Source: Ferribacterium limneticum (GTDB lineage Bacteria; Pseudomonadota; Gammaproteobacteria; Burkholderiales; Rhodocyclaceae). From it: a stretch of 64,000 nucleotides of DNA. A program made the translations under genes and the position numbers. Location: contig NZ_CP075190.1 in assembly GCF_020510585.1 (NCBI RefSeq), forward strand, positions 2,168,001-2,232,000, given 5' to 3'. Below the pieces are notes generated by a model. It was not told the origin of the DNA. It made no database searches and was given only the letters and a program-made list of their open reading frames with translations. How positions within the stretch are numbered: the stretch's first letter is position 1; each line of letters starts with the position of its first letter. Shown here one piece after another: positions 28,201-36,561 of the stretch.

Positions 28201-30554
28201 ACCGCAATCTCAGTCTCTTCGCCTTCATCCTCGGCCTCTTCGCCGTCGTCTGGGTCGCCGTCGGCTACATCGGCGGCCACCCGCTGGCCTTTACCGTCTC
28301 CTGCATCATTGCCGTGGTCTATGTCGCCGGCGCCCTCGAAATGCGCCGCTTCGACGCCAACACCACAGCGCTAGCGAAGGCGCTCGCCAACATCCCGGAC
28401 GACATCGGCCACCTCGGCGAATGGCTGCAACAGGTGCCGGCCGCGCTGCAAAACGCCGTTCGCCTGCGCATCGAAGGCGAGCGCGTCGCCCTGCCCGGCC
28501 CCGGCATCACGCCCTACCTCGTCGGCCTGCTGGTCCTGCTCGGCATGCTCGGCACCTTCCTCGGCATGGTCGTCACGCTGAACGGCGCCGTGCTGGCGCT
28601 GGAAAGCACGACCGACCTGCAGACCATCCGCTCGGCGCTGGCCGCCCCGGTCAAGGGCCTTGGCGTCGCCTTCGGCACCTCGGTCGCCGGCGTCGCCACC
28701 TCGGCCATGCTTGGCCTGATCTCGGCCCTGTGCCGGCGCGACCGCCTGCAAGTCGGCCAACTGCTCGACAGCAAGATCGCCAGCGTGCTGCGCGATTTCT
28801 CGCTCACCCATCAGCGCCAGGAAACCTTCAAGGCCCTGCAGGCGCAGGCCCAGGCGCTGCCCGAACTGGTCGGCAAGCTCGACGCGATGATGAACCAGAT
28901 GGCCGAGCAGAGCCGTCAGCTTGGCGACCAGTTGCTGGCTGGCCAGCAACGTTTCCATGACGAAGCCAAGGGTCTGTACACCGGTTTGGCCCAGTCCGTC
29001 GACCAGTCGCTCAAGTCCAGCCTGCGCGACAGCGCGACGGTCGCCGCCGAGACCATCCAGCCGGTCGTCACCGCCACCATGGCGAGCATCGCCGGTGAAA
29101 CGCGCAGCCTGCACGACAAGCTGTTCGGCACCGTCGAAACGCAGCTCGCTGGCATTGCCGGCCAGTTCGCGCAAACCGTCACCACGGTTAGCGACACCTG
29201 GACGCAGGCCCTGACCCGCCACGAACAGGCCACCGACACCCAGCACCAGCACCTGCAAACGGCGCTCACCGCCTACGCCGACAGTTTCGAGCTACGCTCC
29301 GCCGCGTTGCTCGCCTCGGTCGAAAGCACCCAAACCAAGTTGCAGGCCGACGCCGCGCAACAGCACGCCGCGCTGGCCGAAACCACCGCCGCCAGCCAGC
29401 AGCAACTGGCCGCCACGCTGGCCAGCCAGTTCGACGGCGTCACCAGCCGCCTCGATCAAGCGGTCAGCCAGGTCGCCGACACCTTCGGCGAACGCACGCA
29501 GGCGCTGCTCGCTTCCATAGACTCCAGCCATGCCGCCTTCGCCCAAACCGCGCAGACCCAGCAGGCGGCGATCAGCGAGCAGGTGGCCGGTCAGCTCGAT
29601 GGCATCACCCAACGTTTCGACGGCGCCGTGCAAACGGTTTCTGATACCTGGATCAGCGCCCTCGCCAAACATGAACAGGCCAGTGACCGCCTGACGCAAG
29701 CACTGGCGCAAACGGAAACCAGCCTCGCCGACACCTTCGCCCAGCGCACTGGCGCGCTACTCGCCGACATGCGCGCCACCCAGGCTAGCTGGCAAAGCGA
29801 ATGGGTGACCGGCGAACAGACCCGCCAGGCCAGTTTCACCGACGCCCTCACGGCGATGGCCGGCAAGCTCGAAGCGCAATGGCAGCAACATGGTGACGCC
29901 ACGCTGGCACAGCAGGAAAAGATCACGCAAACGCTTGGCGACACGGCCCGCGACCTCGTCGCCGCCCACCAGCGCCAGGCCGAAACGACCATTGCCGAAG
30001 TCACTCGTCTGATGCAGACCGCCGCCGAGGCGCCCAAGGCCGCTGCCGAGGTCATCGGCCAGCTACGCCACGAACTGTCGGCGAGCATGGCACGCGACAA
30101 CAGCCTGCTCGAAGAACGCAGCCGCATCATGGAAACGCTGGGCGCCCTGCTCGACGCCATCAACCACGCCTCGACCGAGCAGCGCAGCGCCATCGACGCG
30201 CTGGTTTCTTCGTCGGCCGACCTGCTCGAACGTGCCGGCAGCCAGTTCGCCGCCAAGGTCGAGAGCGAAGCCGGCAAGCTGGTCGAGATCGGCACCAGCA
30301 TCACCGGTGGCGCCCTCGAAGTGGCCAGCCTTGGTGAGGCTTTCGGCGCCGCGGTCAAGCTCTTCGCCGACTCCAACGACAAAATGATGACCGCCCTGCA
30401 ACGCATCGAAGGCGGGCTGACCAAGTCGCTGACGCGCAGCGACGAACAGCTCGCCTACTATGTCGCGCAGGCGCGCGAAATCATCGACCTCAGCATCATG
30501 TCGCAGAAGAAGATGGTCGACGACCTGCAACGCGTCGCCGGTAGCGAGGCGTAA
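28197..30554 (+). CDS. DUF802 protein: MotA/ExbB-like channel subunit with long coiled-coil tail
   Basis: This 785-residue protein has four membrane helices at about residues 6-25, 29-48, 106-130 and 154-178. The last two, LVGLLVLLGMLGTFLGMVV and GVAFGTSVAGVATSAMLGLI, resemble helices 3 and 4 of MotA/TolQ/ExbB proteins. From about residue 190 to the end it is a heptad-rich tail. This includes imperfect repeats with FAQTVTTVSDTWTQAL and FDGAVQTVSDTWISALAKHE. It is coupled to DUF3348 upstream and followed 2 bp later by a MotB-like gene. This arrangement recalls ZorA/ZorB stators; the actual role is unknown. Codon use looks native. Confidence 0.83.
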   Translation: MNRNLSLFAFILGLFAVVWVAVGYIGGHPLAFTVSCIIAVVYVAGALEMRRFDANTTALAKALANIPDDIGHLGEWLQQVPAALQNAVRLRIEGERVALPGPGITPYLVGLLVLLGMLGTFLGMVVTLNGAVLALESTTDLQTIRSALAAPVKGLGVAFGTSVAGVATSAMLGLISALCRRDRLQVGQLLDSKIASVLRDFSLTHQRQETFKALQAQAQALPELVGKLDAMMNQMAEQSRQLGDQLLAGQQRFHDEAKGLYTGLAQSVDQSLKSSLRDSATVAAETIQPVVTATMASIAGETRSLHDKLFGTVETQLAGIAGQFAQTVTTVSDTWTQALTRHEQATDTQHQHLQTALTAYADSFELRSAALLASVESTQTKLQADAAQQHAALAETTAASQQQLAATLASQFDGVTSRLDQAVSQVADTFGERTQALLASIDSSHAAFAQTAQTQQAAISEQVAGQLDGITQRFDGAVQTVSDTWISALAKHEQASDRLTQALAQTETSLADTFAQRTGALLADMRATQASWQSEWVTGEQTRQASFTDALTAMAGKLEAQWQQHGDATLAQQEKITQTLGDTARDLVAAHQRQAETTIAEVTRLMQTAAEAPKAAAEVIGQLRHELSASMARDNSLLEERSRIMETLGALLDAINHASTEQRSAIDALVSSSADLLERAGSQFAAKVESEAGKLVEIGTSITGGALEVASLGEAFGAAVKLFADSNDKMMTALQRIEGGLTKSLTRSDEQLAYYVAQAREIIDLSIMSQKKMVDDLQRVAGSEA

Positions 30555-30556
30555 CC

Positions 30557-31201
30557 ATGGAAGACATCGACGCCAGCGTCGACCACAACACGCCCGTCTG
30601 GGCTGTCTTCGGCGACCTGATGGCCGGCCTGCTCGGCGCCTTCGTGCTCATCCTGGTCGGCGTGCTCGGAGTGCAGCTCGAACTGGTCACCAGCCTCGAA
30701 GCCGAAATCCAGAAACGCCAGCAGGAAGAACAACGCCGCGAGGCGCTGGAAAAGGCCCTGGCCGGCCCGCTCGCCTCCGGCCGGGTGACGCTCAGCAACG
30801 GCAAGATCGGCATCAGCGGCAACGTGCTTTTCGCGCCCAATTCCGACCAGTTGCAGCCGGAAGGCAAGCAACTGCTCACGAGCCTCTCCCAGCCCATCGC
30901 CGCCTACCTCGGCGCCAGCGAACAGATGCTCATGGTCAGCGGCTTCACCGACAACATGCCGGTGCGCGGCAGCAACAGCCGCTTCGCCGACAACTGGGAA
31001 CTCTCGGCCCAGCGCGCCCTGACCGTCACGCGCACGCTGATCGAGGACGGCGTGCCCTCGTCATCCATCTTTGCCGCCGCTTTCGGTTCGCAGCAGCCGG
31101 TCGCCGACAACGCCGACGCCGACGGCCGCGCCCGCAACCGTCGCGTCGAAATGGCGCCGGTGCCCAAGTCTAGAACCAACGGCAAGGACGCCAATGGCTG
31201 A
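30557..31201 (+). CDS. MotB/OmpA-like peptidoglycan-binding partner protein
   Basis: This 214-residue protein has a short cytoplasmic N terminus and one membrane helix (about 17-41, VFGDLMAGLLGAFVLILVGV). Asp20 of that helix sits where MotB carries its proton-binding aspartate. A short coiled coil (45-70) leads to an OmpA_C domain with FAPNSDQLQPEGKQLL, VSGFTDNMPV, NWELSAQRA and RARNRRVEM, the peptidoglycan-binding pattern. It should form a stator with the DUF802 protein (inference from family architecture). Its stop overlaps the start of the DUF2894 gene by 8 nt. Confidence 0.88.
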   Translation: MEDIDASVDHNTPVWAVFGDLMAGLLGAFVLILVGVLGVQLELVTSLEAEIQKRQQEEQRREALEKALAGPLASGRVTLSNGKIGISGNVLFAPNSDQLQPEGKQLLTSLSQPIAAYLGASEQMLMVSGFTDNMPVRGSNSRFADNWELSAQRALTVTRTLIEDGVPSSSIFAAAFGSQQPVADNADADGRARNRRVEMAPVPKSRTNGKDANG

Positions 31202-31886
31202 AACGGGCGACATGGGTGACGTTCAGGCCCAGCTCGACGCCCTGCGCGCCAGCGGCGCCGCCGACCGCGACCCCGTCCGCTTCGCCTACCTCGAAGCACT
31301 AAGCCGCCGCGCCGCCGAGCAGCCGAAATCCATCCGCCAGTTGCTTCACGCCAAGATCAGCGCCGCCGCCAACGAACTCACCAGCCGCCCGGCGCCGACG
31401 CCGACTGAAATCGCGCCGACAAGCACCGCCAGCCCGCTCGCCGAGCTGCTCACCTACATCAGCCAGCAAGCCCACGGTCAGCCGGATGTCATTCAGCTCG
31501 CCAATGAGGTTTCCACGGTCAACCGGAAAAATAGCCCAAAATCAAAATCCGCCTCGGCCGCCCACCGCCCGCAAGGCCCTGAACTAAAATCCGTCGCCAT
31601 CTTCCGCAACGAGTGGTCCAAGCTCAGCACCGAGCAACAACTCACCCAAACCCTCGCCCAGGCCCCCGAAAATGCCGGCCCCATGAATTCCCAGCACCTT
31701 GTCCTGCGCAGCCTGGAACGCATGCGCGACATCGCGCCGGATTATTTGCAGGGGTTCATGAGCTACATCGACACGCTGATCTGGCTCGACCATGCCGACC
31801 CGACCAAGCCGGTGGCTGGGCGCTCATCGGGTGGCGAGAGAGAAAAGAAGCCAATGGCTGCGAAGCGTAGCGCGCCGAAGCGGTGA
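31194..31886 (+). CDS. DUF2894 family protein
   Basis: This 230-residue soluble protein is last in the DUF3348-DUF802-OmpA operon. The N-terminal part (VQAQLDALRASGAADRDPVR) and the C-terminal part (ELKSVAIFRNEWSKLSTEQQ, then MNSQHLVLRSLERMRDIAPD) fit DUF2894. A repeat copy lies between them at about residues 107-119, read as STVNRKNSPKSKSAS, in what looks like a flexible linker. The C terminus is lysine- and arginine-rich. The ATG at 31194 overlaps the upstream stop. It has no known function and is presumably cytoplasmic. Confidence 0.82.
   Translation: MAETGDMGDVQAQLDALRASGAADRDPVRFAYLEALSRRAAEQPKSIRQLLHAKISAAANELTSRPAPTPTEIAPTSTASPLAELLTYISQQAHGQPDVIQLANEVSTVNRKNSPKSKSASAAHRPQGPELKSVAIFRNEWSKLSTEQQLTQTLAQAPENAGPMNSQHLVLRSLERMRDIAPDYLQGFMSYIDTLIWLDHADPTKPVAGRSSGGEREKKPMAAKRSAPKR
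31513..31549 (+). repeat. Dispersed repeat copy 9 (inside the DUF2894 gene)
   Basis: CCACGGTCAACCGGAAAAAT, A, then GCCCAAAATCAAAATC. It is read in sense as TVNRKNSPKSKS, in an open frame of the repeat. Confidence 0.92.
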
Positions 31887-31975
31887 TCAAACGTCGGGGC
31901 CGGCCACAATAATTCGGCTTCGCAGCTTGAGTCAGAGCGCCTTTTTCTCAAGGAAAAAAATCCAACCCAGCTATC

Positions 31976-32027
31976 TAGTTCTATGGAACTAACTATTGTG
32001 GTCGGCGTTCTTAGTTCTATTGAACTA
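31976..32027. promoter_or_regulatory. Two 16-bp inverted repeats, candidate operators
   Basis: TAGTTCTATGGAACTA (31976-31991) and TAGTTCTATTGAACTA (32012-32027) share the palindrome TAGTTC-N4-GAACTA. Their centres are 36 bp apart. They lie in the 461-bp stretch between the DUF2894 gene and the hemerythrin gene and just before a possible small gene. No regulator gene is adjacent. Confidence 0.6.
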
Positions 32028-32049
32028 GAAGATCAACAGCGGAGACAGC

Positions 32050-32232
32050 ATGGAAAATGCAAGGTTTGGATATGGGTATGTACAGCGCCATGAGCAACAG
32101 CAGCCAAACCAGCGTGTAATGAATACGGTGAGGCCCGGTGTGTCGCCGACGATGTTGAAGCAGAGCGCTCCCGGAGAAATTTGGCAGACGCTGATTATGA
32201 ATCAAGCACGTAGTCAATCGGGCCGACTGTAG
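32050..32232 (+). CDS. Possible small gene of unknown function (60 residues)
   Basis: The frame starts at an ATG with GGAGA 4 nt upstream and follows two palindromic operator-like sites. The product (MENARFGYGYVQRHEQQQPN at the start) matches nothing I recognise and has no membrane segment or obvious domain. An overlapping 20-codon frame from 32057 and a minus-strand frame across 32017-32217 are alternatives. It may be a true small gene or a remnant. The remaining sequence up to 32347 holds nothing I can identify. Confidence 0.3.
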   Translation: MENARFGYGYVQRHEQQQPNQRVMNTVRPGVSPTMLKQSAPGEIWQTLIMNQARSQSGRL

Positions 32233-32347
32233 TCGGCATGAGCAAATCCGCAGGTTTGTAGCCTTCCTTCATTTCTGTGCAGCACTGAATTATTAAGTAG
32301 CTTTGAAACCGTTATCAGCCGCGTTGCCGATCAAGCGAGGTGGAGTG

Positions 32348-32761
32348 ATGAAGCAGCAGGATTTCACCCGCTGGGAATCCAGCTATAGCGTTGGAAACTG
32401 GGTACTCGACAATCAGCACAAGGTCATTTTAAGCCTGTGCAAAGACGCGATTGAAAGTGTGCCCTATGGTAGTCAGGGAGCTGCCGCCCATTTCCACGGA
32501 ATCCGAAACGAGTTGATTTATTGCGTCGAAGATCATTGCGGCACGGAAGAGACTTTGCTCAGGCATTGCCGTTATCCCTTGCTGGAAATTCATCGGGAAG
32601 AACACTCTGAATTTCAAATCAGGCTAACAAAATTCCTGGCGGCGGCCGAATCGGGCAAGATCAAGCGAGCGGACCTTGATCATTTTTTGTCGCAGTGGTG
32701 GTTTGAGCACATTCTAAGCTCGGACAAAAAATTTGCCGGGTCTATACACCGAGTTCGTTGA
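32348..32761 (+). CDS. Bacteriohemerythrin
   Basis: This 137-residue protein is a single hemerythrin domain that binds oxygen at a di-iron centre. The iron ligands are visible in order: LDNQHKVILSL, then HFHGIRNELIYCVEDHCGTE (His and Glu), EIHREEHSEF, and WWFEHILSSDKKF near the C terminus. The ATG at 32348 follows GAGGTGGAG. It may act in oxygen sensing or storage, as in many microaerobic Rhodocyclales. It is a single gene, followed by a 309-bp gap with repeat copy 10 and no other gene that I can see. Confidence 0.92.
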   Translation: MKQQDFTRWESSYSVGNWVLDNQHKVILSLCKDAIESVPYGSQGAAAHFHGIRNELIYCVEDHCGTEETLLRHCRYPLLEIHREEHSEFQIRLTKFLAAAESGKIKRADLDHFLSQWWFEHILSSDKKFAGSIHRVR

Positions 32762-32886
32762 GTGCCTATTTGGATGTCGGTGACAAATCCTCGTCAAGCG
32801 TTCCCGGCAGCACGGATCGTATTGTAAATGGCTGTTTTTGGACTAGTTAGCGGTTGATCTCAGCTCTGCGAATTTCGGCGCCTTGA

Positions 32887-32923
32887 CCATGGTCAACCGG
32901 AAATTTCGCCCAAAATTGAAATT
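32887..32923 (+). repeat. Dispersed repeat copy 10
   Basis: CCATGGTCAACCGGAAATTT, C, then GCCCAAAATTGAAATT. It lies in the gap between the hemerythrin gene and selO, 126 bp after the hemerythrin stop. Confidence 0.92.
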
Positions 32924-33070
32924 TGCTGCGTGATCATTTCCGGCGCCATTCGCGGCAACCGGGGAACCAAACCTGACCGTTAGCATCGAAATTGCTTGAA
33001 CCACGGCCAGTGCCGCGACTTACGACAAAATCGCCGCTGGCCGATGGAAAACCGACAAAGCCCGATTTCA

Positions 33071-34555
33071 ATGAACGCCCCTGCGCCCCCCTTTTTTGCC
33101 TTTGACAACTCCTATGTCCGCGACCTCGAGGAGTTCTACGTTCACTGGAAGCCGACGCCGGCAAGCAAGCCAGTCCTGATTCGCCTGAACGAGGAACTGG
33201 CTCGCGAGTTGGGGGCCGACCCGGCGGCGCTGGCATCGCCAGCGGGCATCGAGATACTGGCCGGGAGTCGCGTGCCGGAGGGCGCCGAGCCGATCGCCCA
33301 GGCCTACGCTGGCCACCAGTTCGGCCAGTTTTCGCCGCAGCTGGGCGATGGACGAGCCTTGTTGCTCGGCGAGGTGATCGACCGTAACGGCGAGCGCCGC
33401 GACATCGCTTTCAAGGGTTCCGGCCGCACGCCGTTTTCGCGCAACGGCGACGGCAAATGCGCGCTCGGCCCGGCCTTGCGCGAGTACCTGATCAGCGAGG
33501 CGATGCACGCGCTGGGCATTCCGACCACGCGTTCGCTGGCCGTGGTGGCGACCGGCGACATGGTGCGTCGCGACCGCGCCCAACCCGGTGCCGTGCTGAC
33601 CCGCGTCGCCGCCAGCCATGTCCGCGTCGGTACCTTCCAGTTCTTCGCCGCCCATCAGGGGCCGGAGCAGGTCAAGCGCCTGGCCGATTACGTCATCGCC
33701 CGCCATTACCCGACGCTGGCCGCCAGCGCGCAGCCCTACCTCGACCTGCTGGCCGCCGTCGGCGAGCGCCAGGCCGAACTCGTGGCGCGCTGGCTCGGCG
33801 TCGGCTTCATCCATGGCGTCATGAACACCGACAACATGACCCTGTCCGGCGAGACCATCGACTACGGCCCGTGCGCCTTCATGGAAGTCTACAGCCCGGG
33901 CACCGTCTTCAGTTCCATCGACAGCGCCGGCCGCTACGCCTACGGCAAGCAGGCCGGCATCGCCCGCTGGAATCTCGCCCGGCTGGCCGAAACCCTGCTG
34001 CCACTCATTGACGCCGACGCCGAGCGCGCTGTGCAGGCGGCCACGGCGGTCATCGACGCCTTGCCCGAACGCCAGGCCGTGCACTGGCTGCGCGTTTTCC
34101 GGGCAAAGCTCGGCATCGATGAAACCGACGATGCCGAAGCAGACCGTACCCTGATCGACGACTTCCTGCGCATCCTCAAGCAAGACCGGCTCGACTTCAC
34201 CGTCGCCTTCCGCGCCCTGTTCGATGCAGCGGCCGGCGATGCCACGCGCTTGAATTCGCTGATGGCCGAAGCCACCGACTTCGCCGACTGGCGCAGCCGC
34301 TGGCAGGCCCGCCAGCCGACACATTCGCCCGATTTGCTCGCCACCATGCAACACGCCAACCCGTGCTATATCCCGCGCAACCACCGCGTTGAGGCAGCCC
34401 TCGATGCCGCCGTCGATGACAACAATCTGGCCCCCTTCGAGCGCCTGCTCGCCGTCATCCGCGCCCCGTTCGACGAACGCCCGACAGACGCCGAATACGC
34501 CGAGCCGGCACCGACCGAATTCACCACCGGATACATGACCTTCTGCGGCACCTGA
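33071..34555 (+). CDS. selO: SelO/YdiU-family protein AMPylase
   Basis: This 494-residue pseudokinase transfers AMP to proteins, in known members in response to redox stress. Visible family blocks are AYAGHQFGQFSPQLGDGRAL, FKGSGRTPFSRNGDGKCALG, and the metal-binding region GVMNTDNMTLSGETIDYGPC. The usual N terminus is FDNSYVRDLEEFYVHW. ATG 33071 is chosen by match to the family; ATG 33044 is a possible alternative and neither has a good ribosome site. Length is normal. A repeat copy begins 10 bp after the stop, followed by an ArsC-like gene that may be in the same transcript. Confidence 0.95.
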   Translation: MNAPAPPFFAFDNSYVRDLEEFYVHWKPTPASKPVLIRLNEELARELGADPAALASPAGIEILAGSRVPEGAEPIAQAYAGHQFGQFSPQLGDGRALLLGEVIDRNGERRDIAFKGSGRTPFSRNGDGKCALGPALREYLISEAMHALGIPTTRSLAVVATGDMVRRDRAQPGAVLTRVAASHVRVGTFQFFAAHQGPEQVKRLADYVIARHYPTLAASAQPYLDLLAAVGERQAELVARWLGVGFIHGVMNTDNMTLSGETIDYGPCAFMEVYSPGTVFSSIDSAGRYAYGKQAGIARWNLARLAETLLPLIDADAERAVQAATAVIDALPERQAVHWLRVFRAKLGIDETDDAEADRTLIDDFLRILKQDRLDFTVAFRALFDAAAGDATRLNSLMAEATDFADWRSRWQARQPTHSPDLLATMQHANPCYIPRNHRVEAALDAAVDDNNLAPFERLLAVIRAPFDERPTDAEYAEPAPTEFTTGYMTFCGT

Positions 34556-34565
34556 AGCTGCATTC

Positions 34566-34602
34566 CCACGGTCAACCGGAAATTTTGGCCAAAATTGAAA
34601 TC
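34566..34602 (+). repeat. Dispersed repeat copy 11 (between selO and arsC-like)
   Basis: This is a near-consensus copy: CCACGGTCAACCGGAAATTT, T, then GGCCAAAATTGAAATC. It starts 10 bp after the selO stop and ends 18 bp before the next ATG. Confidence 0.95.
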
Positions 34603-34620
34603 CTCAACCGTTCAACGCAC

Positions 34621-34971
34621 ATGACCATCACCATCTACCACAACAATCGCTGCAGCAAATCCCGCGACACCCTCGCCCTGCTCAAGGGAAAGGGCATAGC
34701 ACCCGAGATCGTCGCCTACCTCGAAACCCCGCCTGACGCCTCTACCCTGCGCAGCCTGCTCAAAAAACTCGGCCTTGCCGACGCACGCGCCCTGATGCGC
34801 CAGGGCGAAGCCGAATACAAAGAACTCAAGCTCGCCGACCCGTCGCTATCGCAGGACGCCCTCATCGACGCCATGGTCGCCAACCCCAAGCTGATCGAGC
34901 GGCCCATCGTCGTCAACGGCAACCAGGCCGCCCTCGGCCGCCCGCCGGAAAACGTGCTGGCCATTCTGTAA
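34621..34971 (+). CDS. ArsC-family reductase (YfgD-like)
   Basis: This 116-residue thioredoxin-fold protein has the ArsC signature: active cysteine Cys11 in YHNNRCSKSRDTLALL, ALMRQGEAEYKELKL, and the substrate-binding block LIERPIVVNGNQAALGRPPE. The spacing fits glutaredoxin-dependent arsenate reductases, but no ars genes are near. A role as a YfgD-like reductase is as likely as arsenate resistance. ATG 34621 gives the normal N terminus. The 5' leader contains repeat copy 11 and no clear ribosome site. Confidence 0.9.
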   Translation: MTITIYHNNRCSKSRDTLALLKGKGIAPEIVAYLETPPDASTLRSLLKKLGLADARALMRQGEAEYKELKLADPSLSQDALIDAMVANPKLIERPIVVNGNQAALGRPPENVLAIL

Positions 34972-35061
34972 GCCCCGACGAATTCCTGCCGCGCGCGAAA
35001 GCCCTGCCAAGGCCCAGCGCAGCCGGCTATACTGGCCGCATACCGCTTGCCGGAGTTCGCC

Positions 35062-36561
35062 ATGCCTGCACCTTCCGAGCAGTTCGTCCTCGCGCTCGAT
35101 CAGGGCACGACCAGTGCGCGCGCCATTCTGTTCGACCGCCAGGGCAACATTCACGGCCTCGCCCAGCAGGAAATCACCCAGCACTACCCGCAACCCGGCT
35201 GGGTCGAGCATGACGCCGATGAAATCTGGCAGGCCCAACTCGCCGTCGCCCGCGCGGTGCTTGGCAACAACGGCGTTGCAGCCACGCAGATCGCCGCCGT
35301 CGGCATCACCAACCAGCGCGAAACCACCGTCCTCTGGGATCGCGCCACCGGCCAGCCGTTGCACCGCGCCATCGTCTGGCAGGACCGACGCACCGCCGGC
35401 ATTTGCGACGAGCTGACCGCCGCCGGCCACGCCGGGTTGTTCCAGCAACGCACCGGCCTCGTCCTCGACGCCTACTTTTCCGGCACCAAGCTCAAGTGGC
35501 TGCTCGACCACATTCCCGGCGCCCGCACCCGGGCCGAGCGCGGCGAACTGGCCTTCGGCACAATCGATAGCTGGCTGGCCTGGAAGCTGACCGGTGAGCA
35601 CGTCACCGACCCGTCGAACGCCTCGCGCACGCTGCTTTTTGACATCCACCGCCAATGCTGGGACGACGAATTGCTGGCGCTGCTCGACATTCCCGCCGCG
35701 CTGCTGCCGCGCGTCGTCGCCAGCAGCGGCCAGATTGCGACGTTGAACACCGAATGGCTGGGCGCCACGATTCCGCTGGCCGGCATGGCTGGCGACCAGC
35801 AGGCCGCCACTTTCGGCCAGGCCTGCCTTGAACGCGGCATGGCCAAGAACACCTACGGCACCGGCTGCTTCCTGCTCATGAACACCGGCGCGCAGCCCAT
35901 GGCCTCGCGGCATCGCCTGCTGACGACAGTCGGCTGGCAGCGCAACGGCCAAACCACCTACCTGCTCGAAGGCAGCGTCTTCATGGGCGGCGCCACCGTG
36001 CAATGGCTGCGCGACGGGCTCGGGCTGATCGCCAGTGCCAGCGAGGTCGAAACGCTGGCGGCCTCGGTGCCGGACAACGGCGGTGTCTATCTCGTGCCGG
36101 CCCATACCGGCCTCGGCGCGCCCTACTGGGACCCATCAGCCCGCGGCGCCCTGTTCGGCCTGACGCGCGGCACGAGCCGCGCCCACATCGCCCGCGCTGC
36201 CTTGGAAGCCATCGCCTTCCAGAGCGCCGAGGTGCTGCAGGCCATGGAGAACGACGCCGGCCAGCCGATCCGGGAAGTCCGCGTCGATGGCGGAGCCGCC
36301 CGCAACGACCTGCTCATGCAGTTCCAGGCCGACCTGCTCGGCGTGTCCGTCGTTCGCCCGAAAGTCACCGAAACCACCGCCCTCGGCGCCGCCTATCTGG
36401 CCGGGCTGGCCGTCGGTTTCTGGCGGGACGAAGCCGAACTGACCGCCCTGTGGCAGGCCGAACGCCGCTTTGCGCCATCAATGGCCAATGACCAGCGTGA
36501 AGCCCAGTTCGCCGACTGGCACCGCGCCATCCAGCGCACCCTCGGCTGGGCCAGATCATGA
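35062..36561 (+). CDS. glpK: Glycerol kinase
   Basis: This 499-residue FGGY kinase phosphorylates glycerol to glycerol-3-phosphate. The ATP-binding start is [20 protein letters not shown]. Glycerol contacts lie in [20 protein letters not shown] and the later [14 protein letters not shown]. Family signatures [13 protein letters not shown] and [20 protein letters not shown] are present. ATG 35062 follows CGGAG; the TTG at 35047 is less likely. Its stop overlaps the glpD start as ATGA, so the two are translationally coupled. No glpF or glpR gene is seen. Confidence 0.97.
   Translation: MPAPSEQFVLALDQGTTSARAILFDRQGNIHGLAQQEITQHYPQPGWVEHDADEIWQAQLAVARAVLGNNGVAATQIAAVGITNQRETTVLWDRATGQPLHRAIVWQDRRTAGICDELTAAGHAGLFQQRTGLVLDAYFSGTKLKWLLDHIPGARTRAERGELAFGTIDSWLAWKLTGEHVTDPSNASRTLLFDIHRQCWDDELLALLDIPAALLPRVVASSGQIATLNTEWLGATIPLAGMAGDQQAATFGQACLERGMAKNTYGTGCFLLMNTGAQPMASRHRLLTTVGWQRNGQTTYLLEGSVFMGGATVQWLRDGLGLIASASEVETLAASVPDNGGVYLVPAHTGLGAPYWDPSARGALFGLTRGTSRAHIARAALEAIAFQSAEVLQAMENDAGQPIREVRVDGGAARNDLLMQFQADLLGVSVVRPKVTETTALGAAYLAGLAVGFWRDEAELTALWQAERRFAPSMANDQREAQFADWHRAIQRTLGWARS

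Noticed and set aside
32017..32217. Minus-strand hydrophobic frame
   Set aside because: It has a membrane-like stretch but no ribosome site and covers the palindromic sites; not supported over the plus-strand alternative.
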